From: Avoscillospira sp045580485
GTDB taxonomy: Bacteria > Bacillota > Clostridia > Oscillospirales > Oscillospiraceae
DNA: 23,531 nt
Assembly (NCBI GenBank): GCA_045580485.1
Contig: JAZNNW010000078.1
Coordinates: forward strand, 1-23,531
Direction: 5' to 3'
A model generated the notes under the pieces. The model worked only from the letters and a program-made list of their open reading frames with translations, was not told the origin of the DNA and searched no databases. Shown here piece after piece: positions 1-6,325 of this stretch. The position numbers and the translations under genes were made by a program. Every line of letters starts with the position of its first letter. Position 1 is the first letter of the stretch.

Positions 1-196
1 CGACTGCGGCGAGTGTTCCCGTGTCTGCCCCCAGAATATCCCCCTGCACCTGCTGAACCGCAAGTTCATCAAGGACATCAACGAGTTCTACGGTGAATAC
101 CAGTCCGGTGCTGATCTGGAAACCCGTCCTCCTCTGATGAACTTCACCAAGGAAGACTGTGAACCCTCTGTGGTCTATGAAAGAGGAGGAAATTGA
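1..196 (+). CDS. C-terminal fragment of a 4Fe-4S ferredoxin-type protein (5' end outside window)
   Basis: The open frame starts at base 2 and runs for 64 codons to TGA at 194-196; the start lies outside the window. The visible part opens with the end of a ferredoxin-type motif (CxxCxxxCP, seen as CGECSRVCP) followed by NIPLHLLNRKFIKDI and a polar tail. This is typical of the last cluster of a 4Fe-4S dicluster protein, but the family cannot be fixed from 64 residues. It ends one base before the next start codon, and the ribosome binding site of that gene (AGGAGG, 184-189) lies inside its last codons, so the two are surely co-transcribed. By context I infer an electron-transfer subunit of the downstream oxidoreductase. 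A second HydB/FlxB-like protein or the tail of an HdrA-like protein are possible. Confidence 0.75.
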   Translation, partial: DCGECSRVCPQNIPLHLLNRKFIKDINEFYGEYQSGADLETRPPLMNFTKEDCEPSVVYERGGN

Positions 197-197
197 T

Positions 198-1214
198 ATG
201 AAAAAGATTGCAATTTCTCAGCTTTCCGACCTGTTTGCCAAGATTTCCGCTGAACAGAAGCTGTACATTCCTGCCGATAACAAGGGTCAGGCTCAGTTCC
301 TGCCCTATGTGGAAGGCATGAAGCTCACCGAAAGCCTCAACACTGTCCGCAGCGCCAAGGATCTGTTCTTCCCTCAGACTGAGAATATTGTCGGCTTTGA
401 AGTGGAAGGTAAGACCGTCTCCGTTGTGGAGACCCGTGACGAAGTGGAACCCTTTGTGGTCTTCGGCGTCCGAGCCTGTGATGCTGCCAGCTTTGACATT
501 CTGGACCGTGTGTTCCTGTCCGAGCCTGCCGATAGCTTCTATGCCCACCGCCGTGCCAACGGCACCGTGGTGACCATGGCCTGCGGCAAGCCCGAAGAGA
601 CCTGCTTCTGTACCGCCTTCGGCATCGATGCCACCGAGCCCAAGGGCGATGTGTCCTGCTGGATGACTGCCGACAGTGTTCTGATGAAGGCCAATACCGA
701 GAAGGGCGAAGCCCTCCTTGCCAAGCTGGGTCTGGAAGACACTTCCGACGATGCTGCCGATGCCGTCAAGGCCGAGGCCAAGGCTGTGCTGGAGAAGCTG
801 CCTCTCAAAAATCTGGACCTGACCGATTTCGACGGCGACCATCTGATGCACTGGTTCAACAGCCCTGCATGGGATAAGCTGTCCGAAAGCTGCCTGGGCT
901 GCGGTACCTGTACCTTTGTCTGCCCCACCTGCCAGTGCTACGATGTCCGTGATTTCGACACCGGCCATGGCGTTCAGCGTTTCCGCTGCTGGGACAGCTG
1001 CATGTACTCCGATTTCACCATGATGGCCCACGGCACCAACCGTCCCACTCAGAAGGAGCGGTTCCGCCAGCGGTTCATGCACAAGCTGGTCTACTTCCCC
1101 AGCAATAACGATGGCGTATACGGCTGTGTCGGCTGCGGTCGATGCCTTGCCAAGTGCCCCATCTCCATGAACATTGTGAAAGTCGCAAAAACACTGAAGG
1201 AGGGTCAGGCATGA
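198..1214 (+). CDS. AsrA/HydB-family 4Fe-4S dicluster electron-transfer subunit
   Basis: Protein of 338 aa. The start at 198 is preferred over an in-frame ATG at 159 because AGGAGG at 184-189 is correctly spaced. The N-terminal two thirds resemble the beta chain of sulfhydrogenase and anaerobic sulfite reductase subunit A, including the family-type GVRACD motif at residues 90-95. The C-terminus has two CxxCxxCxxxC(P) clusters: C232/C235/C238/C242 and C310/C313/C316/C320. More cysteines (C245, C247, C264, C268) lie between them and may bind a further cluster. The family passes electrons between a flavoprotein NAD(P)H module and a catalytic partner. The next gene, which overlaps by 4 bp (ATGA), is exactly that flavoprotein. 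No AsrC (siroheme subunit) or hydrogenase subunit is visible, so a sulfite reductase or hydrogenase label is not justified; the partner here appears to be the Frd-like pair downstream. Confidence 0.85.
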   Translation: MKKIAISQLSDLFAKISAEQKLYIPADNKGQAQFLPYVEGMKLTESLNTVRSAKDLFFPQTENIVGFEVEGKTVSVVETRDEVEPFVVFGVRACDAASFDILDRVFLSEPADSFYAHRRANGTVVTMACGKPEETCFCTAFGIDATEPKGDVSCWMTADSVLMKANTEKGEALLAKLGLEDTSDDAADAVKAEAKAVLEKLPLKNLDLTDFDGDHLMHWFNSPAWDKLSESCLGCGTCTFVCPTCQCYDVRDFDTGHGVQRFRCWDSCMYSDFTMMAHGTNRPTQKERFRQRFMHKLVYFPSNNDGVYGCVGCGRCLAKCPISMNIVKVAKTLKEGQA

Positions 1215-2044
1215 ACAACATGGTCGAACCTTTGATCCCCATGGTAGGTGTGGTGACGGATATCCGCACCGACACCCCCGATGTCAAGACCTTCCGCGTG
1301 GTTGGTCTGGACGGCAAAAAGCCTTTTATTCACATTCCCGGCCAGTGTGCCATGCTCTCCATGCCCGGCGTGGGCGAGGCGCTGTTCTCCATCACATCTT
1401 CTCCCACCAACCCGGACTTTTTGGAGTTCTCCATTAAGAAGTGCGGCTGCGTCACCACTTGGCTGCACCAGATGGAAGTGGGTCAGCAGGTGACCCTCCG
1501 TGGCCCCTACGGCAACGGCTTCCCTGTAGAGACCGATTTCAAGGGCAAGGATCTGGTGTTCATCGCCGGCGGTATCGGCCTTGCACCTCTGCGCTCCGTC
1601 ATCAACTATGTCCGCCATTACCGTTCCAATTACGGCACCGTGGATATCGTCTACGGTTCCCGCAGCAAGGAAGATCTGGTGGACTATCAGGAAATTCTCG
1701 ATGAGTGGTGCCAGGAGGACGGCATCAATGTCCACCTGACCATCGACCGGGAGCAGCCCGATTGGGACGGTCATGTTGGCTTCGTTCCCAACTATGTCAA
1801 GGAACTGGGCTTCGATACCTCCAAGACTGTGGTCATGTGTGGACCTCCCATCATGATCAAGTTCACTCTGGCCGGTCTGGAAGAACTGGGTTTCGGCAGA
1901 GATCAGGTCTATACCACCTTCGAACTGAAGATGAAGTGTGCCCTCGGCAAGTGCGGCCGCTGCAACATCGGCGATAAGTATGTCTGTAAGGACGGCCCTG
2001 TGTTCCGTCTGGATCAGATGAGCGAACTGCCGGACGAATATTAA
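1211..2044 (+). CDS. AsrB/HydG-like FAD/NAD(P)-binding reductase with C-terminal 2Fe-2S
   Basis: Protein of 277 aa of the ferredoxin-NADP reductase-like family, as in sulfhydrogenase gamma, AsrB and FlxA. It has an FAD-domain segment GEALFSITSSP (residues 55-65, in place of the RxYS-type motif), the nucleotide-binding GGIGLAP loop (120-126), a CGPP motif (210-213), and a C-terminal 2Fe-2S site with C243, C248, C251 and C259. The start at 1211 is supported by AGGAGGG at 1198-1204 and overlaps the preceding stop as ATGA, indicating translational coupling. Expected role: oxidise NAD(P)H in the cytosol and pass electrons through its 2Fe-2S centre to the neighbouring Fe-S proteins. The nucleotide preference cannot be read with confidence. 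There are no membrane segments. Confidence 0.88.
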   Translation: MNNMVEPLIPMVGVVTDIRTDTPDVKTFRVVGLDGKKPFIHIPGQCAMLSMPGVGEALFSITSSPTNPDFLEFSIKKCGCVTTWLHQMEVGQQVTLRGPYGNGFPVETDFKGKDLVFIAGGIGLAPLRSVINYVRHYRSNYGTVDIVYGSRSKEDLVDYQEILDEWCQEDGINVHLTIDREQPDWDGHVGFVPNYVKELGFDTSKTVVMCGPPIMIKFTLAGLEELGFGRDQVYTTFELKMKCALGKCGRCNIGDKYVCKDGPVFRLDQMSELPDEY

Positions 2045-2056
2045 GGAGAGTTAGAC

Positions 2057-2731
2057 ATGGAAAATATGGTTCGTGTATTCCTGTTTGGAAAGAAATATGA
2101 AGTGCCGGAAAGCCTGACCATCATGGAGGCCATGGAATATGCCGGCTATCAGCTGGTCCGTGGCTGCGGCTGCCGTAACGGTTTCTGCGGCGCCTGCGCC
2201 ACCATCTACCGCATCGCCGGTGATCGGGAACTGAAGGCCTGCCTGGCCTGCTCCACCAAGGTGGAGGACAACATGTATGTTGCCACCCTGCCTTACTTCC
2301 CCCTGGTCAAGGCCGTCTACGATATCGAGAAGGTCAAGCCCACGGAGCAGATCATGATGCAGCTGTACCCCGAGATCTACGCCTGTGTCGGCTGCAACGC
2401 CTGCACCAAGGCCTGTTCTCAGAGCCTGAATGTCATGCAGTACATCGCCTACGCTCAGCGCGGCGAGTATGAAAAGTGCGCCGAGGAGTCCTTCGACTGC
2501 GTCATGTGCGGCATCTGCTCCTCCCGCTGCCCCGCCGGCATCTCCCATCCTCAGGTGGCAATGCTGGCCCGCCGTCTCAACGGCAAGTATCTGGCACCTC
2601 ACTGCGATCATCTGGATGACCGCATCGCTGAGATCAATGACGGCAAGTTCCAGGAACTGCTTGAGAATCTGATGCAGAAGCCTCTGGCAGAGATGAAGGA
2701 ACTGTACAACACCCGTGAAATCGAAAAGTAA
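2057..2731 (+). CDS. FrdB/SdhB-like iron-sulfur subunit (2Fe-2S plus two 4Fe-4S)
   Basis: Protein of 224 aa. The N-terminal domain is a plant-type 2Fe-2S fold with C39-x4-C44-x2-C47 and C62 (or C65) as ligands. The C-terminal half has two complete ferredoxin motifs, C110/C113/C116/C120 and C148/C151/C154/C158-P. Standard SdhB/FrdB carry 2Fe-2S, 4Fe-4S and 3Fe-4S, the last next to the quinone site. Two regular 4Fe-4S motifs and the absence of any membrane-anchor gene argue for a soluble, quinone-independent enzyme. The HdrB-like CCG domain of thiol:fumarate reductase TfrB is absent. The ribosome binding site AAGGAGAG begins right at the previous stop. The gene sits directly before the flavoprotein and should wire it to the NAD(P)H-oxidising subunits. 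Confidence 0.85.
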   Translation: MENMVRVFLFGKKYEVPESLTIMEAMEYAGYQLVRGCGCRNGFCGACATIYRIAGDRELKACLACSTKVEDNMYVATLPYFPLVKAVYDIEKVKPTEQIMMQLYPEIYACVGCNACTKACSQSLNVMQYIAYAQRGEYEKCAEESFDCVMCGICSSRCPAGISHPQVAMLARRLNGKYLAPHCDHLDDRIAEINDGKFQELLENLMQKPLAEMKELYNTREIEK

Positions 2732-2743
2732 GGAGGGTCTCAA

Positions 2744-4342
2744 ATGTATCTGGATCTGAACATGCAGGAATCCATCAAGAAGGTGGAAGCTGCCCGAGCT
2801 GAAAATGTGAAGCTCGACCCCAGAAGAATGACTGCCGAGGAGAAGGAGACCCTGCTGGCCACCTATCACCCCGACTACAAGCAGGAGCAGTTTACTACCC
2901 TGCAGATGGGCCCCAACAAGGGCGAAAAAGTGCCTCTGGAACTGGCTGCTCTGCTGCAGGCTAATTCCCGCATTGCCGGCAAAGCCATTGACCTGTCCAA
3001 TCCCGACTATGATGTGGATGTTCTGGTCATCGGCGGCGGCGGTGCCGGTACTTCCGCAGCCATCGAGGCTCACAATGCCGGTGCCAAGGTCATGGTCGTG
3101 ACCAAGCTCCGTATGGGCGATGCCAACACCATGATGGCAGAAGGCGGCATCCAGGCTGCCGACAAGCCCAATGACAGCCCTGCCCAGCATTTCATCGATG
3201 CCTTCGGCGGCGGTCACTTTGCTGCCCAGAAGGATCTGCTGTATAAGCTGGTCACCGAAGCTCCCGATGCCATCCGCTGGCTCAGCGAGCTGGGCGTGGA
3301 GTTCGATAAGACGCCCGACGGCACCATGGTCACCACCCACGGCGGCGGTACTTCCCGCAAGCGTATGCACGCAGCCAAGGACTATTCCGGTGCTGAGATC
3401 ATGCGTACCCTCCGTGACGAGGCTCTGAACCGCCAGATTCCCGTGGTGGACTTCACCTCCGCTATCGAGCTCATCAAGGACGAAAACGGCAAGTGCGCCG
3501 GTGCCGTCCTCATGAACATGGAGACCGAGGAAATTCTGATCGCCAAGGCAAAGACCGTTGTCATCGCCACCGGCGGTGCAGGTCGTCTGCACTATCAAGG
3601 CTTCCCCACCTCCAACCACTACGGCGCCACTGCCGACGGCCTGATTCTCGGCTACCGTGCCGGTGCCCGTCTGCTCTACGCCGATACCCTCCAGTATCAT
3701 CCCACCGGCGCTGCCTTCCCCGCACAGATCTTCGGCGCACTGGTCACCGAGAAGGTCCGTTCTCTGGGCGCCATGCTCATCAATGTCAACGGCGAAGCCT
3801 TCATGAACCCCCTGGAGACCCGTGATGTTTCTGCCGCTTCCATCATTCGTGAGTGCTCCACCCGCGGCAACGGTGTCAAGACCCCCGAGGGCTACGCTGT
3901 CTGGCTGGATACTCCCATGATCGAGATGAAGAACGGCGAAGGCACCATCGAAAAGCGCATCCCTGCCATGATGCGTATGTTCGGTAAGTACGGCATTGAT
4001 ATCCGTAAGGAGCCCATTCTGGTTTACCCCACTCTGCACTATCAGAACGGCGGTCTGAAGATCACCGACGACGGTCAGACCGATGTGGAGAACCTGTTTG
4101 TTGCCGGCGAAGCCGTTGGCGGCATCCATGGCCGTAACCGCCTCATGGGCAACAGCCTGCTGGATATCATCGTCTTTGGCCGTAATGCCGGTCGTAACGC
4201 CGCTGCCAAGGCTAAGGATGTGACTGTGGGTGCTCTGACCCTCAGCCATGTGGATGCCTTCCAGAAGGAACTGGCAGCCGCCGGTATCGAGACCGATGCT
4301 GTCTCTCCCAAGCTGCTCCCCGACTACGCTCGTAAGGCATAA
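2744..4342 (+). CDS. Fumarate reductase/succinate dehydrogenase-type flavoprotein subunit, soluble form
   Basis: Protein of 532 aa in the FrdA/SdhA/NadB family. After an unusual N-terminal stretch of about 90 residues comes the FAD Rossmann motif GGGGAG (97-102). Residues equivalent to the E. coli FrdA active site are visible: H319 (QYHPTG), T335/E336 (TEKVR), R360 (ETRD, the catalytic proton-shuttle arginine), H432 (PTLHYQNGG) and R466 (GRNRLMGNS). The FAD-linking histidine of FrdA (SHT) is replaced by N128 in ANTMMAEGG, so FAD is predicted to be non-covalent, as in NadB and soluble fumarate reductases. The C-terminal helical domain of FrdA is largely missing. The ribosome binding site AGGAGGG is at 2731-2737. 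Fumarate is the likeliest substrate given the intact active-site set and the FrdB partner; another unsaturated acid is possible. L-aspartate oxidase is less likely because of the Fe-S partners. Confidence 0.85.
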   Translation: MYLDLNMQESIKKVEAARAENVKLDPRRMTAEEKETLLATYHPDYKQEQFTTLQMGPNKGEKVPLELAALLQANSRIAGKAIDLSNPDYDVDVLVIGGGGAGTSAAIEAHNAGAKVMVVTKLRMGDANTMMAEGGIQAADKPNDSPAQHFIDAFGGGHFAAQKDLLYKLVTEAPDAIRWLSELGVEFDKTPDGTMVTTHGGGTSRKRMHAAKDYSGAEIMRTLRDEALNRQIPVVDFTSAIELIKDENGKCAGAVLMNMETEEILIAKAKTVVIATGGAGRLHYQGFPTSNHYGATADGLILGYRAGARLLYADTLQYHPTGAAFPAQIFGALVTEKVRSLGAMLINVNGEAFMNPLETRDVSAASIIRECSTRGNGVKTPEGYAVWLDTPMIEMKNGEGTIEKRIPAMMRMFGKYGIDIRKEPILVYPTLHYQNGGLKITDDGQTDVENLFVAGEAVGGIHGRNRLMGNSLLDIIVFGRNAGRNAAAKAKDVTVGALTLSHVDAFQKELAAAGIETDAVSPKLLPDYARKA

Positions 4343-4362
4343 GAAAGAAGGCATTTGTTCTC

Positions 4363-5574
4363 ATGACTGCATATCTGACCGGTGTTGCCGGTGCATTTCT
4401 GACGACTTTGTTCTTCGTCTTTGTCATTGCTGCCGTTGGCTACCTGGTGGGCGGCATTGAGATCAAGGGTATTTCCCTTGGTACGGCAGGCGTCCTGCTG
4501 ATGGCTCTGGTCTTTGGCGTCATCGCCAACTATGTTCCTTCCTTCCAGTTGGGCGAAAAGACCGTTGTCCTGTTTAATGATTCCGTGAAACCCCTGTATT
4601 CTCTGATCTCCAACCTCGGTACCTCCATGTTTGTTACCGCTGTTGGTCTGATCGCAGGTCCCAAGTTCTTCCGTGGCATGAACAAGGCATCTTTGTCCTA
4701 TGTGTTCATGGGCGTTGCCATTATTGGTGTGGGTGTGCTGACTGCATGGCTGGTCATCAAGGTCGGCGGTGTTCCCGCCACCATCACCGCAGGCCTTTTG
4801 ACCGGTGGTCTGACCACCACGCCCGGCCTGTCCGCTGCCAAGGAAGCAGCCGGTCTGGTCTCCGAAGCTGCCGCCGCAGAAGTCACTGCTGGCTATGGCA
4901 TTGCTTATATCTTTGGCGTTCTGGGCGTCGTGTTCTTTGTCCAGCTGGTGCCCAAGTTCCTGAAGGTCAATATGGAGGAAGAGCGTAAGAGCTTCACCGC
5001 TGCCGATACGGTCAAGGTCAAGGTGGTGGATAAGGTTCTGAAGAAGGTGGACGATCTGGATTTCTTCCCCTTCCTGCTCACTGCTGTTCTGGGCATGATC
5101 CTGGGTGCCATCAAGATCCCCGGCATCAACTTCTCCCTGGGTTCTTCCGGCGGTGCACTGATCATGGGCCTGATCGTGGGTCACTTCGGTCACATCGGCA
5201 AGATCGACCTGTCCGTCAGCAAGAATACCCTCAACTTCTTCCGTGAACTGGGTCTGATGCTGTTCCTGGTGGGCGCAGGCGTCCCCGGCGGTGTCAACTT
5301 CATGACCTATGTGAAGCTGTCCTACTTCATCTACGGTGCCATTCTGACCACCGTTCCTATGATCGTAGGCTATATTCTGGGTAAGTATGTGTTCAAGCTC
5401 AGCGTGTTCAACAACCTCGGTTCCATCACCGGCGGTATGACCAGTACCCCCGCACTGGGTACCCTCATCCACACGGCCGGCACCGATGCCGTCACCGCTG
5501 CATACGCTGCCACTTATCCCATGGCCATGGTTCTGGTGGTTCTGGCTGCCAAGTTCATCGTCATGTTCTTCTAA
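4363..5574 (+). CDS. AAE-family (AspT/SucE/YidE-like) dicarboxylate or amino-acid carrier
   Basis: Protein of 403 aa, very hydrophobic, with roughly ten to twelve membrane segments. It shows an internal duplication marked by GGLTTTPGL (148-156) and GGMTSTPAL (357-365), the signature of the aspartate:alanine exchanger family. The two halves are joined by a short charged linker (about 202-235). The paired TrkA_C domains found in this loop in AspT-type members are absent, so this is a short form. Family members include AspT (aspartate/alanine exchange) and Corynebacterium SucE (succinate export). As last gene of the Frd-like operon, 20 bp after the flavoprotein and before a strong terminator, it probably moves succinate, fumarate or aspartate for that enzyme. 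The ribosome binding site is AAGAAGG at 4345-4351. The substrate is inferred only from context. Confidence 0.8.
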   Translation: MTAYLTGVAGAFLTTLFFVFVIAAVGYLVGGIEIKGISLGTAGVLLMALVFGVIANYVPSFQLGEKTVVLFNDSVKPLYSLISNLGTSMFVTAVGLIAGPKFFRGMNKASLSYVFMGVAIIGVGVLTAWLVIKVGGVPATITAGLLTGGLTTTPGLSAAKEAAGLVSEAAAAEVTAGYGIAYIFGVLGVVFFVQLVPKFLKVNMEEERKSFTAADTVKVKVVDKVLKKVDDLDFFPFLLTAVLGMILGAIKIPGINFSLGSSGGALIMGLIVGHFGHIGKIDLSVSKNTLNFFRELGLMLFLVGAGVPGGVNFMTYVKLSYFIYGAILTTVPMIVGYILGKYVFKLSVFNNLGSITGGMTSTPALGTLIHTAGTDAVTAAYAATYPMAMVLVVLAAKFIVMFF

Positions 5575-5580
5575 CAGAAA

Positions 5581-5616
5581 ATGCCTGCCGCAAAACCCTT
5601 GCGGCAGGCATTTTTT
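5581..5616 (+). terminator. Rho-independent terminator of the Frd-like operon
   Basis: Perfect 13-bp stem (5581-5593 with 5599-5611), 5-nt loop AACCC and a following run of T. It lies 6 bp after the carrier stop codon. Confidence 0.95.
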
Positions 5617-5626
5617 ATGCTATAAT
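5599..5626 (+). promoter_or_regulatory. Promoter of the thioredoxin operon, overlapping the upstream terminator
   Basis: An extended -10 (TGC followed by TATAAT, 5618-5626) directly follows the terminator T-tract. The best -35 is a poor TTGCGG at 5599-5604 with a 16-bp spacer, which would lie in the right arm of the terminator stem. The extended -10 probably carries most of the activity. Confidence 0.7.
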
Positions 5627-5652
5627 AGAGAAAACCGGAAAGGAGAATGGAT

Positions 5653-5952
5653 ATGGAACATATCTTACATAAAGATAATTTTGAAGAAGTGGTTTTGCAG
5701 AGTAAGGAGCCTGTATTGGTAGATTTCTGGGCCTCCTGGTGCGGTCCCTGCATGATGCTCTCTCCCATTGTGGAAGAACTGAGCAAGACCCACAAGGTTG
5801 GCAAGGTCAATGTGGATGAAGAGATGGAGCTGGCCCATAAGTATAACATCATGACCATCCCGGCGCTTTTGGTGTTCAAGGATGGCAAATTGGTGAACCA
5901 GTCTGTGGGCTATCAGAGTCTGGAAGACCTGGAAAAACTGCTGGAGGTCTAA
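5653..5952 (+). CDS. trxA: Thioredoxin
   Basis: Protein of 99 aa with the classic WCGPC active site (C30, C33) and the cis-proline loop TIPALL; the length is normal for thioredoxin. Two ATGs lie close together at 5647 and 5653. The second is preferred because the ribosome binding site AAAGGAG ends at about 5645, leaving only one base before the first. A dithiol electron carrier for cytosolic disulfide reduction is expected. It is followed after 2 bp by an FTR-like protein, which suggests that this thioredoxin may be reduced from ferredoxin as well as, or instead of, from the TrxB-like protein encoded at 10332-11240. Confidence 0.93.
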   Translation: MEHILHKDNFEEVVLQSKEPVLVDFWASWCGPCMMLSPIVEELSKTHKVGKVNVDEEMELAHKYNIMTIPALLVFKDGKLVNQSVGYQSLEDLEKLLEV

Positions 5953-5954
5953 AA

Positions 5955-6152
5955 ATGGGAATCCGCCTCAATGAGAATGAAGCTGTGGTAAAGACTGTGA
6001 AAGACGGTCTCAAGCGCACCGGCGGCTATTGTCCCTGCCGCATGGAACACACGGAGGAGAATAAGTGTATCTGCCGGGAATTCCGTGCCCAGATGGCGGA
6101 CCCTGATTTTGAAGGCTATTGCCACTGTATGCTCTATTATAAGGAGAAATAA
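5955..6152 (+). CDS. Small ferredoxin:thioredoxin reductase catalytic-subunit-like protein
   Basis: Protein of 65 aa with three CxC pairs: C26-P-C28, C38-I-C40 and C56-H-C58. The catalytic chain of ferredoxin:thioredoxin reductase uses CPC, CPC and CHC to hold one 4Fe-4S cluster beside a redox disulfide. The order of motifs fits, but the spacings here are 9 and 15 residues, unlike the classic 16 and 8, and the protein is much shorter than plant or cyanobacterial FTR-beta (about 110 aa). No variable (alpha) subunit gene is nearby. It is co-transcribed with trxA (2-bp gap, GGAGG at 5943-5947). The inferred role is to reduce thioredoxin with ferredoxin electrons in the cytosol. Its stop codon lies inside the following terminator stem. 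Confidence 0.8.
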   Translation: MGIRLNENEAVVKTVKDGLKRTGGYCPCRMEHTEENKCICREFRAQMADPDFEGYCHCMLYYKEK

Positions 6153-6187
6153 AACAATGGCCGCCCGGTGGGCGGCCATTGTTTTAT
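6149..6187. terminator. Bidirectional terminator between trxA-FTR and the decarboxylase genes
   Basis: Perfect 18-bp stem (6149-6166 with 6170-6187) with a GGT loop. The outer ends are A-rich on one side and T-rich on the other, so it can act on both converging transcripts. The stop codons of both flanking genes (6150-6152 plus, 6184-6186 minus) are part of the stem. Confidence 0.93.
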
Positions 6188-6309
6188 TTCTCTTTGGTAA
6201 AGGTGTTCAACAGCTTTACCACAATGATGATAATAGCGGTAACAAGGAAAATACCGAGATAACCGGTGCCCATAACAGGAAGGGCTTTCATCAGAAGATC
6301 CATATGCAT
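6184..6309 (-). CDS. 41-aa membrane protein, OadG/MmdD-like small subunit of a Na+-pumping decarboxylase
   Basis: Short frame of 41 codons plus stop: start ATG at 6309-6307, TAA at 6186-6184. A good ribosome binding site GGGAGG (6319-6324) sits 9 bp upstream, right after the stop codon of the beta-subunit gene. The product has a single membrane helix (about residues 13-32, GTGYLGIFLVTAIIIIVVKL) and a short basic end (NTFTKEK). Gamma/delta subunits of oxaloacetate, methylmalonyl-CoA and glutaconyl-CoA decarboxylases are small one-helix proteins that hold the complex together. Position and topology fit that role, but the protein is shorter than usual and lacks the Pro/Ala-rich cytosolic tail, so the name rests largely on context. 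Confidence 0.7.
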   Translation of the reverse strand: MHMDLLMKALPVMGTGYLGIFLVTAIIIIVVKLLNTFTKEK

Positions 6310-6325
6310 ATTCAAAATCCTCCCA

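Noticed and set aside
198..2044. Anaerobic sulfite reductase (AsrA/AsrB) or sulfhydrogenase
   Set aside because: No siroheme AsrC or NiFe-hydrogenase subunits follow; the adjacent catalytic genes are FrdB/FrdA-like.
2744..4342. L-aspartate oxidase (NadB)
   Set aside because: The non-covalent FAD motif is shared, but NadB has no FrdB-like partner, and no nadA or nadC is adjacent.
2051..4354. Open frame of 767 codons on the minus strand
   Set aside because: It lies antisense to the FrdB-like and FrdA-like genes and is low-complexity (rich in H, G, L, V), as expected for the shadow of GC-rich codons; no ribosome binding site or family resemblance.
4324..5472. Open frame of 382 codons on the minus strand
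   Set aside because: Antisense to the AAE carrier; extremely rich in H, Q, D and G, not protein-like.
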